Shown one piece after another: positions 24,101 through 36,676 of a stretch of 39,563 nucleotides of DNA. Every line of letters starts with the position of its first letter. Positions within the stretch are counted from its first letter, which is position 1. The notes beneath the pieces were generated by a model. That model saw nothing but the letters and a program-made list of their open reading frames with translations. It was not told the origin of the DNA and made no database searches. The DNA is from Priapulus caudatus. Its lineage: Eukaryota > Priapulida > Priapulimorpha > Priapulimorphida > Priapulidae. The stretch covers positions 584,907 to 624,469 of the forward strand of contig NW_014577131.1 of assembly GCF_000485595.1 (NCBI RefSeq), in the 5' to 3' direction. The position numbers and the translations under genes are program-made.

Positions 24101-27100
24101 GTTAGCGTGGTACTAGTACTCTCAGCATTAAAGAACGATAGTTTCTAGAAAGGGTTATTCTAGTAGTATTGGTAGTAATAGAAGGACTATGTACTAAAGT
24201 TGAAGAAAGGCAGCGACAAGAGGGATACAAGTCCAAGCGACTATAAAACTATTTACCCGCTATGCGCGTGTGTATACACTTCATCATCAATTAACAGCGG
24301 TCCATCCTGCTCATGCATCAGCTCGTATTCTGACTCCATGTTGAGGGACGTGATTGGTCGAGCTTGCAGCAGGTAGATCTGCCCGTCTTTCACTGCAAAC
24401 TCTATATCTCGCGCGTCGGAGAACGATTTCTCAACCTGTACAAAATACAATGTTAGTTTCTAGCTGCGTACATAGAAATGAAAAAATACTATTTATATGT
24501 GCCCATGCAAAGCTCAATAAAAATGCGATATCGAATTATTGTAGATTACCACGTTTCGTTACCTGCATCTGTATGAAACAGATAAGTATTCTCACAGATT
24601 TAGTTGATTTACCTGTATGCCAATGTTGCCCAGTTCCAAAGCTGATTCGTCTGCTAGGCTACATTCACCTTTAGCGTCTGTCTCTATTTCCTGCACTCCT
24701 CCTGACTCTGCAATCAACAAAATAATTGCTATCACTAGATGTACATGATTTTCAGTTATAGCATTCTAAGAGCCAATCTTAGTTAGATAGATAACTGGGT
24801 AGGGAAATATTTATACATTAGTGTCCGTCTTTGTTTCTGTTGTTCCATTCGATATAATCAGAAATTGTTTAATGCTATGCTGATGTATGCAGTCATAATG
24901 CGGTATGTGCTATGCTTCACACGAAAATATAATCGAATACTAATTTACCTTCACTGATACCCCGTAGAGACTGCAAATTTGACCCCACATCAAACTAGTC
25001 CGGACCAGGCGCGCGCTAAATATTTTCAGTATGTACACGCTATCCCGGGCTAAATACGCGCTAGTCTATGACGAAGTCTAAGTTAGCCGCACGAATGGAG
25101 GTGGACCAGGCCCGCATCGAAGCGTGCTAAGTTATCCAATACTAATGTCGGGTAATAATGAGACAAATAATGAGAGCTGTCGATGACAAATGTCGAATGA
25201 GTTACATGTTACGCCCTTCCAGTGGAAACAATGATTTCCGTTGTTAGTATGGTAATTTAATTGTAATATTTTCATTTTATTTTCACATTTATAGTATTTT
25301 TAATTATAATTATGTATAATTTTCGCGGAATCTCACTTACCACTAAGATCTATTCTGACGCACTTGCTTCCTATGATTCTCTCTTTGATGCTAAGCTTAT
25401 CGTAGAAGCTACGATGCAGGAATATTGTATCTGGTTCCGTCACTCCCGAGACAACCGCCTGGAAGCAAATACGATTATGGATATTCTATCTATTTATTAT
25501 CTATTATTATTATTATTTACTAACTATTTATTATTTCTATGAGAAAGATAACGGGTTTTCAGAATCATAAAGATTGACTTATTTTCATTTCATAGCTCAT
25601 TTTCTTCTAGATTGAGAATGAAACTGCGATGTATTCGTGATATTTGATTTCAGAATCGAAGCATGGAATAAACGAGCAGATTCAAAAGCATTTTCAAAAT
25701 ATCTGTTCTTGATTTAGCTTCATCATGTTGAACAACAGTGTCTATGCTTGTTTTGGAGTCTATCCGTATGGTCGTTATCTCAAATACTCTGTTTGGAGGA
25801 ATCTTTCCTATAGGGATACGCATACTCACCTCGGTAGTCTGTGTTGTAATGTACCTACGGGCGAATTTCAGTAGCAGTCTTATACGCTGGATTGTACTTC
25901 CTCACCTAACCTACACATCTCTTTCAAATTCTCACGCTCACTACCCGCCTTTGTTCTCATTTTAATTTCTTGGATTTATTGGGGATGGTTTCGTCAATTT
26001 ACCTCCCCGATTCCGTATGACACGTTGATGGACATGACGCCAGGGTTTCCAGACACTGGATCTCTGGTGAAGAGAACACCGGCAGCGTCTGCCTTCACCA
26101 TCTCCTGCACGCAGACGCCAACATCTGCTGCTACAACCTGACCGTGGTTCCTGCACGGAAGACATTCCAATGCAAAAGACATTGCGTGATGTTTTTGTTT
26201 CCTCGTGATAAAAGTTTTTGCCATTATATCTGCAGCAGTTATATTCATTATTAACTATCACTGTGTTGTATTTAAGTTAACGACAATGTAACTTATTATT
26301 TAGATGATTTCATAGTTCAATATATAGTCGAATATACTCTTAAAGGTGAGACGATTATACCTCCTGTACTCAACAGCTTGGTGTGTGAACGAAGATGCCC
26401 AACACTTTATGATAGCGTGGCAAATCTGAAAATGGTATCGCAAATATTATCAAATGTAGTATAATATGGCTGATCTCAGTCATTACATAAAATACGTCTG
26501 CAAAGCTGGTACTTGTCACGCGTAATTGTTAATACACAATAGTAAAAACACTTTATAATAGCGTAGGAATTCTGAGAAAAAAGGTATCGCAAGAATTTTG
26601 GTACTACCTGGTAGTATATACCTGATCTTCGCCATTAGCGTAGGCAAATCTGAAATCGGTCTGCTAGCATGCTTTATGGAGGCTAACTTATTAAGCTATG
26701 ATTGCTAACGCTATAATCGTCGACTGCAGGGGCATATATGTGTTAGGTATGACTCATTTACTACAGTTTACGGCTCGATATATGCGCATCAATACCTCCT
26801 TTATGCCCGCGACCCCAAGAAATGTCTCCATCTGCCCCGCGAACGAGGCTTCACTACCATCTTCTCCTGTAAATATTAGTCAGAAATATCTTTAAAAATC
26901 ATTCACGATGTTTTATGCCGTTTATGAATTCTTTTTAGTAAAAATTTCGCTTAACTGTGCAACATACCGACATCAGAAACAACAAATTGTTGTCATTAAT
27001 AATCAGAAAAATCACGATATTTTATTTCGTGCAAAAACATTACTTGATGTGTTGCTTACATGGAAATTTCTTTGGTAATATTAAACGTTAGCTGTGAAAC

Positions 27101-27590
27101 ATACCGACAGCAGACGATCGTACGGCAAACGTCTTTTGTTTCCATTCCTCGCTAAAGAGATCGTTCATCTGTTTCACGACTGCCGTCTCTAACGATGTAC
27201 TCAGCTTTGCCTTTGTGAAGCTCTCCACGGTGGTTTTTGATAATTCCTGTAGATTGCCTTCCTTCTTCTGACTATAACCATGTAAAAGCCCCTGAGTAGC
27301 TTATATAAGTCGTTTATGAATTTCCTACAATCAGCGCAATGTGATACGAACTTAAACCATAATAGTGGGAGATACGTGCTTAAATTTATTCTACGATACT
27401 CTGCTCTTGATTTATTACTACTCCAGGTCAATAGTGTGTTCAAATTTATTTAAAGACTCACTATGCAACATCTCTAGTTTCTTTATACACGAGCACGTTA
27501 GGTTTCTGTTATCCGACTGCGATGATGTTTCAGGCCCGCACATCAATGCAAACATCTCGGTTGAACAGGAACTAGAGCGCAGAACAAGTA
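21113..27590 (-). CDS. Gene B, ATP-grasp and central domains
   Basis: Minus-strand exons, 5' to 3': about 27455-27590 (damaged homologue of the VPRGFC exon), 27105-27291 (GLLHGYSQKKEG ... FAVRSSAVG), 26796-26866 (GEDGSEASFAGQ), 26361-26425 (IKCWASSFTHQAVEYR), 26003-26150 (VCVQEMV, TRDPVSG), 25341-25458 (AVVSGVTEPDTIF), 24613-24707, 24257-24435 (VEKSFSDARDIEF, LQARPITSLNMESEYEL), 23843-23915 (EMMPQAMTPLTL), 22956-23048 (FCKHFFLNMY), 22316-22498 (YVPWYRK), about 22010-22110 (SISTDFNTTDP), 21113-21357 (SEVMSDVALLLSTCTDV ... HGHRCVRE). All junctions from 27291 to 22316 keep frame. This is a complete PPDK_N-type ATP-grasp domain with its linker. It should run on to the exons at 13.4-10.1 kb once the false duplication is removed. 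Confidence 0.85.
23496..23692 (+). repeat. Minisatellite, ~47 bp unit x 4
   Basis: Units begin TTGATCTATATACGCACTAT and end CACCTAGCG. The first two are nearly identical and the last two are diverged. It lies in the gene B intron between exons 23843-23915 and 22956-23048. Paralogue A has TG repeats instead in the equivalent intron. Confidence 0.85.
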
Positions 27591-27639
27591 GTCTCAACAA
27601 ATTCCTTTTCATAGCTATCCCCGACAATCGTGGCGCAGC

Positions 27640-29065
27640 GGTGTATATATATATACATTACATATACTGTACTCACATCCACCTACCGTATAATAAAACC
27701 TCTGGCTCTCCTCGCAACATCAAATGTCTAGCGAACACGTACAATATAACTCATTATGATCGTTTGTTTCTATATCGATTCTTTGGCGATCGTTATAAGC
27801 AGTATTCGTTTATAAATTGTTTGATGCCACAGACAACTAGTCTAACCTTGCCTTCCTCTCAACCATAGAGAATTACTTAATATGGGCAGTCACACAATCG
27901 CCAGACCGACATGTCTCGGTATTACACGTACCTTCAGCCAAGTCTAGCTCTCGGTCAGGCAAGGCCCAGTCTGCACTACCTTTAACACAACGCAAGTTGT
28001 GAGGAGGCACCATCGCCGGAATTGGTGCAGTCACAGTGTTAGTGTCTATTGTGGATTTTCTTCTCTCACATTAATGCCAAATGATAAATATGATAGAATT
28101 TAATGAAATAAACAAATAAGGCAAACAAATACACAAACACGCTATTGCATTAGATCGAAAACTTGGACATCTAAAGTTATCAATAAATACAGTAAGCCAT
28201 CGAGGTGTAAAATCTAATATAGAATTACTAAATATATAATCAACGGCAGCTAATAATACCTATTATTCCAATGAGTGCTATTATTAATACCTATTATTGA
28301 TCTAATAATACCTATTAGGTATTAGTCTAGCCTTTGAATTTCAATCATATATTAACTAACCATGAATAACTTATAAACAGCACACGACACAGATACAGGC
28401 GCACCGCCCGCGGGCCACGCACACAACGACACACCACACACACACAACAACACACAGCCACACACACACGACACACACACACCACACACACACACAGCAC
28501 AAATAACACATATATATATATATATAACTGATAGTGCTGGATATATATGTATATAAATTAATGCAGAATCGTAAAGTTCTTTCCCATTATTTGATAGCTA
28601 TTAGTGAAAGTAATAAATAAAGTCTTAGAGTCTATACTTATCATGTTGTGAATATACAGCAACCGTAAAATTGCGATGGAAATTACGAATGTCACAATCT
28701 CATGTGTTTTCTACATTTTTCTAGAAAGTGGCTCGCAATGACATTCGTGGACTGTATCGCTAAGCAAGCTGAAGATAGGCAAGTCCAAAATCACAACGAC
28801 GTATGCATGCAAATTGATTGTTGGGTAGGAGGTAACGCGATTAGCAAAGATGGATAGTGTTTTCCTCTCTATTGAATTATCGCGAGTAGGAAAAATTCCT
28901 TCCTACCGTGGTTCCTTTAACATGTGGACCGATTGCTGGAAGTGTCGCTGCAACACGAGACGGTGATGTACTGAAAAGAATCGTGCACAAAAACTTACTT
29001 GGCCGTAATTCGATAGCCGTTGACAATAATCCTTGCATCACTTATCTAAAAGCACCTTCATTGTA
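27640..29065. other. Intronic/unassigned sequence with repeats
   Basis: It should contain the exon linking the N-terminal domain to the ATP-grasp domain (usually with a GGKG motif), but I could not identify it. Present are short TAATACCTATTA repeats (28250-28325), CA-rich imperfect repeats (28400-28500) and a TA run (28510-28527). A splice-donor-like AAG/GTACGT on the minus strand at about 27932 has an open frame before it that I cannot assign. Confidence 0.4.
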
Positions 29066-29828
29066 GTCGGGGCAGTATATGTCACAAAAATAGGTCAAAA
29101 TGTCAGCATCCGCAGAAAGTGTCGAAATTTTGGCATGTACAGGGGATATTTTGACATGCTGAGTGTCAAAATTGCCGGATCCAAAAAGGTCTGACCACTG
29201 ATCGGCCGCCATCTTGAATTTCCAATATGGCCGCGATAACGAAAAACATTGAATATTAACTATCTCGGTTCTAAATGACCTAGGCCAGCTGAAATATAGT
29301 ACAGCAAGGGCATTTCGACATGCAGGGTTTAACTAATGAATAATTTAAGATGTCTGACAAACCATATGGCCGCATCTTGAATCGCAATATGGGCCACCAT
29401 ACCCAAGAAAATTGAACAGTTACTATCGTGTGTTACTAATGACATGTGGCGCTTATATTTGTAGCACAAAGCATTTTGGCCCTCTGCGCGGTTTCAATAA
29501 TGGAATTGAATTTGACATGTCTGACAAACCATATGTCAGCCATTTTGAAATTCCAGTATGGCCGACATAGACGAAACATTGAACATTACTATCTTGGTTC
29601 TAATTGACCTGCGGCGCTGAATTTGGTACACAAAAGACATTTTGCGATGCTGAGTCAATAATGGATTTGATGTTGAAGCATGTTCTGACGTACCATATAA
29701 CCGCAGCCATCTAAAATTCCAGATATGGCCGACATGAACGAAATGCTGAAAATCTTAGGTTCTAAATCACGTAAGGCACTGAAACTTGAAAACTCAAGAA
29801 ATTTTTTATATGCTGAGTTCAATGTTAA

Positions 29829-30333
29829 TCAGAGCAAAAAGGCCTGTTCAAAATTTTCCTCATCAATATGGAAGGCACTGTAACAATGGCACGTCAACGA
29901 CGTTTTCCATCCATTTAACTTCTCCTGTTGCTCATCTAGGGAAGCATTGGCTCTGGAGAGCAAGAAACACAGTTCTGTGCATGTAAGATTAGCCGCGGAA
30001 ACATTTGCAAATTTATCAGAACATCGTTTCTGTACATTTGGGCACTTGATCAGCTCTCGGAACCCCTTTGCGCCCTCCTGGCAATTATTGTCCAAAATGA
30101 CGCCAGCCATCATCACATTTTTCTCTTCCATCCCCAATCTGCAGGTGAAGCCAGGTGCTACTGGGTTTTGCAATTTGGAGACTGTCCCCAGATGTGACCA
30201 GGCCTGCAAGACTGCCCCTCTCACATGATTGACAGCAGTGACTCCTATCGTGAATGATGTTCCAATTGCAGATTTCCTTGAGCAAACACGCCGCTTCCGG
30301 ACCGTGCTTTAGTTCACTTTCTTTCAGAGGCAA
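29829..30333 (-). pseudogene. Element core, unidentified Cys-rich frame
   Basis: Overlapping minus-strand frames of 131 and 82 codons contain regularly spaced Cys/His (CQSCERG; KCPNVQKRC; TCTELCF). They may be a zinc-binding part of the element's protein or chance frames. I do not recognise the family. They lie just inside the left inverted arm. Confidence 0.35.
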
Positions 30334-30791
30334 GTTCTATCTGTACCAGAAGCAAACAACAACCTCTCTATGTTGTTCGATGTCATCATTTGTTACTTGC
30401 AGCTTGTAGCATGTGAGAGAATGATAGAAGACCCTCCTCCTTCAACGTTAGCATCCGGAATTTCCATATGTTTCGCACCACGGTCCTTTTTTTTGAGCCA
30501 ATCCCAAGATATGGGCAGAAACAGTATCGCATCCGGAACGCGTCAGGAACAAACAGGCCACTCCCACTGAGCGTTCAGGCCAATGTGCGTCGCAATAGTC
30601 GTGAGCAGCAATGTGCCTGAAATCGTTTCCATTTCCAAGTGCCTAACCACATTGCACAGGCCGTGCCATAACGCTTGCCATCACGCGATCGCCAACACAC
30701 ACCACATCGTGTCTTGTGCACGAATTACTATACTTCTGTGCCAAGCCGGTGATATGCATGCGCAAGCATGTAGCAACAGTGCGTGAATTAG

Positions 30792-31640
30792 CTATCTTTC
30801 ATGCGTATCATGTTCAATTAATAAAAGGGGCTTTGATTTAACCTGCTTCTTCATTGGGTTGTTCCACGAAGTATTTCCCGCCAGCTTCTGGAAGCAGCCA
30901 TCGTTTGCAGGGCATCTGCAAGGAAACTGAATAGTGTTTTTTGTTGAATCTACACCGAAAGAAGCTGCTCCAGTTTGCGTGGTAGCGGCGCGATGTCTGT
31001 TCAGCGTCACATGAGTGGTATGCCAGTGTAGCCACGACCAAGCCTGGCTCTCCTTTAGACTGTCCGTCTTCTGTAGGTGTCCCACACTAGACACTTCAAC
31101 ACGCAAACAGAACTCCTCGTTTAACTTTCGAGGCGGAATGTACGGAAGGAACTGTTCTGCTGCATAGTCACCAATTCCTGACCACACCACTGTTGCAGCG
31201 TTCGTAGGCTCCAACTGGTGGACTTTTTTAAGGCAGCCCCATCAAAAATGCTAATACTCTCTTTCGGCATATCATCGTTAGGACGTGGCGTTAATCCTTC
31301 CAACCACGGCGAAATGTTTCTTCAGGCTTTCCGCGGTCGCGTGGGCGCATTGTATTTATATCTTCAGGCCAATGCGGTGGGCCACCCATGACACTCATGT
31401 TCAAAGATGTATCCAGATCACCATCTCTGCTTGGCAAGAAATGTAGGCATTTGTGGCAGACAGCTGCACAGTACTTTTCATACTTGTCATCTTTTTTTAA
31501 CTTGTAATTGTTTTGTTCCCATGTGTGTTCTTGGCTTCGATTTGAAACAGTGGCAGATTGTTCTTGAAATGGTATCAAATCGAAATTGAACGGAAGGATC
31601 TTGATTCGCTGCTCCACAAAATCTTCAAATCGTGTTTGGG
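30792..31640 (-). pseudogene. Decayed transposon-associated protein (FEDFVEQR / IFDGAAL / KTDSLKES)
   Basis: In at least three shifted frames the minus strand encodes, in order, FEDFVEQRIK (31630), SISIFDGAAL (31255), a segment with FLPYIPP.KLNEE (31150), KTDSLKES (31070) and G-VDSTKNT (30965). From memory, this set resembles a multicopy protein family in cnidarian, mollusc and fish genomes, with F-VE-R, I-DG--LVQ, D-Y--DS-K and RVD-NK blocks. The assignment is recollection, not a search. Frameshifts in every block mean it cannot be expressed as is. Confidence 0.5.
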
Positions 31641-33136
31641 CCAGTGTCCTTCCACGGATCGCACTTGTGGGGCTTAAATCAAACTGTCATCCCAGGCATG
31701 ATGACTTTGGCGTCAAGCACATACAGGTCTTTACTGTTTTTCCAGGCGAACGCGTTTCCCTAGTTTTTCTATCAAATGAACTGCAATTGTATTACTGAAG
31801 ATCTGATGCAAACCGATTTCTGGGAGGACACAGAAGCATTGTTCGTGTGCGGACATCAGCTTGCCGACTGTCTGTTGAAACTGTCGGCTCAAACTCCCTC
31901 AGGATTCTGGCTATTTTTCTGCACGCACCCACGCATCCACGCGCGAAGAGCCCCTTCATTCCGGTAATTCCAAATACCTCCCCATCACGGCATTTCACTA
32001 TATGCTATAGAATTCACGAGATGGAGCTCCAACGGAAAATCGTTTGGCAAATCGCTGCAGCGGTGCGTACCATATGTGTCTGTGCGCGGCGCCGTGTGCG
32101 CACATGTTTGTGTGTGCGCGCACGCGTGCGTACTGTATGTAGTGCGCAGCGGTGTGTGTAGTAGATAGTATTGTTCAACATTTCGTCTGTTGCCATACTG
32201 GAAATTTAAGATGGCTGCCATATGGTTTTTGGAATCAGACATGGCAATCAAATGCCCATTAATGAAGATCAGCATGTCACAAATGCTTCTTGTGTACCAA
32301 ATTTCAGCGCCGCAAGTCCATTTAGAACCCAAGATAGTAATGTTCAATGTTTCTCCATGGTCGCCATTGTTGGAAATCAAATGCCTGCCATATGGTTGTC
32401 AGACATTTCAAAATCAATCGCATTATTGAAGTCAAGTAATGTCAAAATGGCTCTGTGTACAAATTTCAGCGCCGCAAGTCATTTAGAACCCAAGATAGCA
32501 ATGTTCAATGTTTCCGTCAAATGGGCCATATGTGGAATTTAAATGGCTGCTATATTGTTATTGTCAGACATTTCAAATCAATCATTATTGAAGTCGCATG
32601 TCAAAATGCTCTTGTGTACCAAATTCAGCGCCGCAAGCATTTTAGAACCCAGGTATACGTAATGTTCACATGTCGTTATGGTGGCCATATTGGAATTCAA
32701 ATGGGCTGCCATATGGTCTGCAAACATGTCAAATCAATACCATTATTGAACTCAAAGGATGTCAAAAATGCCTTGTGTACGCAAATATAACACCACATGT
32801 CATTTAGAAGCGCCAAGATAGTAATGTTCAATTTTCGTATGGTGCCATATGAATCAAGATGGCGGCCGTCGCATTAGCAGATCTCTTGATGCCGCATTTT
32901 TAAAATCAGTGCCCAAAAATACCCTGTAATACAAAATTTCAACCCTTTCTGCCAGATGTGAACATTTTTTTCACATATCTGCCCCACATATTGAGCGTCA
33001 CCACACATTCACAATTACAAAATATAACACGTACAACACGTACGTACACAACGACGCACGCACGCAACGGCACGCACGCACAGCACGCGACGCGCATGCG
33101 CGCACCGTAATACCTACCCACACCACACACACAGCC

Positions 33137-33138
33137 AC

Positions 33139-33199
<61 letters not shown>
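33137..33199 (+). repeat. (CA)n microsatellite abutting a splice donor
   Basis: About 31 CA units run directly up to the end of the exon at 33200. On the minus strand the intron therefore opens as CAG/GTGTGTGTGT. Confidence 0.95.
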
Positions 33200-33201
<2 letters not shown>

Positions 33202-35754
33202 GTACATGTACTCAGTAACGCCCCAGCCCTTGATTCCATTGATCGTTACATCGGTGAATTGTTCATGAATCCTGACGCTCCATCTATCTCCCGCATAGAG
33301 AATCTGCTCCTGCTTCTTCTCTACCGTAACAGTGCAGTCAAGGTGGCCTGCGTGAAAACATAGATTACATGAAAAAATATATTCCTAACAATTACTTAAT
33401 TTTTAATTAAATCGATTACGCTCACGATGAAATTCTTGTCTTGTGTCTATACGACTAACTGAACACCTAGTATTGCTTACGTTTGATTACAGCGTGGTGT
33501 ATACCTAACCTAAGCAGATGACATTATTAACTAATATACCGGCAAGAGCGTTGAAGCTGAATTTGTCGGGATGCTGCGTGAACTGTCCGAGCCGCGATAA
33601 GTGCAGATCGCTTGATTTCAGCACACACACCTGTCCACTCGGCAAGACAACGTATCCGCTAGTGATGCTGGGAAAACGAAGAAAATGTGCTGGAAGGCAA
33701 AGTCTTTCATTATGCTTACTACATGATTTTTTTTATTCTACATGGAAAGTGACAGCTGATTGAGATTATCGCAAAAGCATTTTCGAGATTATTTTCGAGA
33801 TATTTCGGGAGAGAAAAAGGAGCCCAAAATACCATAATAACTAGATGAGGTGTTTAATAAGACTAGGCTGTATCAGAAATAACTAAATTCAAAATCAACG
33901 AGATTATCTAAAATTTTTTTGGTTTTGATTATTTAACCCTGGTTGTATGATTAGTGCTAAAAACCTATACTAGTGTGGTACCTAGAAACCACGCACATTA
34001 TTAGAGTTTAGAAAAACATTCACATGTATTACTCGCCTATTGAATATATCTTTAGATTGTATAAAATATTAAGTTAAGTAGAAATATCATTAGAAGCAAG
34101 TAAGCTATATGTGTTTATCACGGATACTTATATTTTATACCGATATCATATCATATGAAACTGGAACTTGTACTTACTGGGAAGCAAGTGAGGGAAGACT
34201 TGCTGCCAAAAAGGAGAAGAATGTTCCATCCTTCAACAAAATAATAATATAATTAATATATCGACAAGTTGTCGTGGAGAACCTTTTACAAGTAGTGAAC
34301 TATTAGCGTGAAAATCAAAACATGCACGCTGTCGGGGTTTCGCGTACAAAGATTAAAATGACGTTCGACATTTATATATTAGTTTTAGTTAGTATATTAG
34401 TAACAGTATCTGGCTATAAATTGATGGGAATATCTTAGTGATTTATCAGAAATACCATTTCGCGCGTGTTCGCATGGAATGGCGCCACTGGCGCGTAATT
34501 TGCGTATCACTCTATGAGAACACTAAGAGGGGGAACAAGCTGCTAACCTCCAGATATCCCCAGTTAGCAATGTATCTGTTGTATGTGCTCCAGTCTCGGA
34601 TGCCCCATGCATGCTCCCTGACTCCTCTTAACAGCAGCTTCTTCTCCGGCTCTCCTTCCACAGTCAGCTCACCATGTAATTGTGCGCAAACCTCATACTT
34701 GTGGTTTTCTTTGCTATAGATAGAATGTGGAGGGCGTAGTAAATTTTTTTTTTTTCATTTGCATTCAATAGTTCAAGATATTGTCAAAGTAATAAACATG
34801 GTAAGTACAATTTCATGAAACATACCTGTATTTATTTAAGCGTTGAAGGTAACTAGAGCTCCATGGTTCTCTAGCAACAACATCGGAAACCACAGAAAGA
34901 TCGTTGTCATCAATGTATGAGAACTTCCCAGAAAAAGACGTACACCTGCCAAGAATTGTTTTTTGATTATTTCTTACGATAGGCTATGGTGAGGTCATGC
35001 ACCGCGATGGCATAAAATGCAACGACGGAACGAAACGCTTACAACGCAACGCATAGTAACGCAGCATAAAGGGGTTAATTTAAAAAAACAATTATACCTA
35101 CCTCATACACTGTTTTTGATAAACCTCAAAGGGCACAGGATTTAACTACCCTGGCGGAGATATCCGTTACAAGTCGTCCAATAGTAATCGTCGTTATAAT
35201 TCAAATACGTAAAATGGTTATAATCCTGGTAGATAATACGAGGAAAACAGTCGAAAAACAAAAAACAACAACCCATAATTAGAGATATGACGTATACGTA
35301 CACGAATGCAAATTTAACGTGCACTAGAATGCCTTCATCCTCTATATCCAGCTCATTTCTTTGACCGTCCCTGAAATAATAAAAAAACGGGTGTGCATAA
35401 CCCACAGCAAGAAGGAGACGCTAGTTCTTGTACTAAACAACGACCGCGTCCATGATGGAATTTACTAAGAATGATACCTGAGGCGGCCATTGAATGTCAC
35501 TCGCCACCTCAGCATCGGGTGCAGAACTTCAAACTGCAAGCCTCCTGCAGTGAATGTTTGTCCGTCGGTGTTGTAGACAGTTGTGTCGGGGAAGCTGGGG
35601 AAGTGAAAGTAACGTCCGTCCTCGAGCTTCAGCATCAACCATACCTGGAACAGATAGCTGCCATCACCATCGATTCTGTACCCGTTATTCTCTCCCACTC
35701 TCTTTCTCTTTCACGCATATTGATACACACTCTTGCCTATCTTGTTTCTCTGTT

Positions 35755-35793
<39 letters not shown>

Positions 35794-36632
35794 CGCTAGC
35801 CATCTCACTCGCTCTCGCTCTCTCTCCCTCTTACGCTTTCTCTTTCTTCCACTCTCACTGTCTCCATCTCCCCCTCCCTATTTCTCATTCTCCTTCCATT
35901 CCTCTCTCCCTCCCTCTCTATCTTTCATTCTCCTTCCATTCCTCTCTATCTCTTATTCTCTTTTCCATTCCACTCTCCCTCGCTCCCCCGCCCTATTCCC
36001 ATCCGTCCCTCTCTCCCTTCCTCCCCTCCTCTCATCCTCTATCTATCCCTCCCTTTCTCCTTCCCTACCCTTGCTTTCTCACTATTGATTCTAAACCTGA
36101 TACCCGCTTCCGTTAATTTTAAAGGCTTTTATTAGTTAAACAATAACGAACTTCGAGTCAATAATACTGTATCTGCCGGTACTGTATACTGCCACTTCGG
36201 CGAGAAATGTGTAACCCTCAACTCTTATATGTGATCTACTTCGCACCTCTGCAGTTCTTCCGTGCAGACGCGTGATACGCGCCACCAACATGTTTCCACG
36301 GCTGTCCACTCCATTAAAAGATACACAGTCAAATGCCTGCAACAGTACGTTCAGCATGCATGGTCACATGGCACGATCACAATATACCTTGCCAAAACGG
36401 AGAAGGGTACAGTGAGGTGGATATATAATGAGGTGGATGTGTAATACAATATGATGACGAGATTCAACAAAACTGTATATGCGGGAACTACACATGATAG
36501 CTACCAGCATATACGCACGTGGCGCGTAAGTATTCACTAAAAAATGGTCATCTTCGTAAAAATTGCAAATAGGAATTATAAAACTATAAGCAATTGGGAT
36601 CTCTCTCTATATATATATCCCAATTGCTGATA

Positions 36633-36676
<44 letters not shown>

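Larger units (their letters stand above)
29069..32985 (-). mobile_element. DNA-transposon-like element with long inverted termini
   Basis: The ends are inverted copies: the left starts GGGGCAGTATATGT and the right, reverse-complemented, starts GGGGCAGATATGTG, with homology continuing through GCAGAAAG.GT.GAAATTTTG to CGGCCGCCATCTTGA. Each arm (about 0.8 kb) is made of ~160 bp subrepeats carrying ACCATATGGC.GCCAT and AATATGGCC: four on the left (near 29205, 29362, 29535, 29695) and five on the right (near 32192, 32362, 32522, 32682, 32844). The core has broken minus-strand frames. I see no convincing target-site duplication. It sits in the large intron of gene B between 33200 and 27.6 kb. I cannot name its superfamily. 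Confidence 0.7.

Noticed and set aside
27932-28050. Possible minus-strand exon ending AAG/GTACGT
   Set aside because: An open frame exists, but its phase does not fit the exon at 33200 and no family motif is visible.
32939-33207. Cys-Val-rich minus-strand frames
   Set aside because: Produced by the (CA)n tract and CG-rich flank; no conserved motif.
35471-36116. 205- and 127-codon Ser/Leu/Pro-rich plus-strand frames
   Set aside because: Composition artefacts of the CT-rich tract, antisense to a well-supported exon at 35478-35644.
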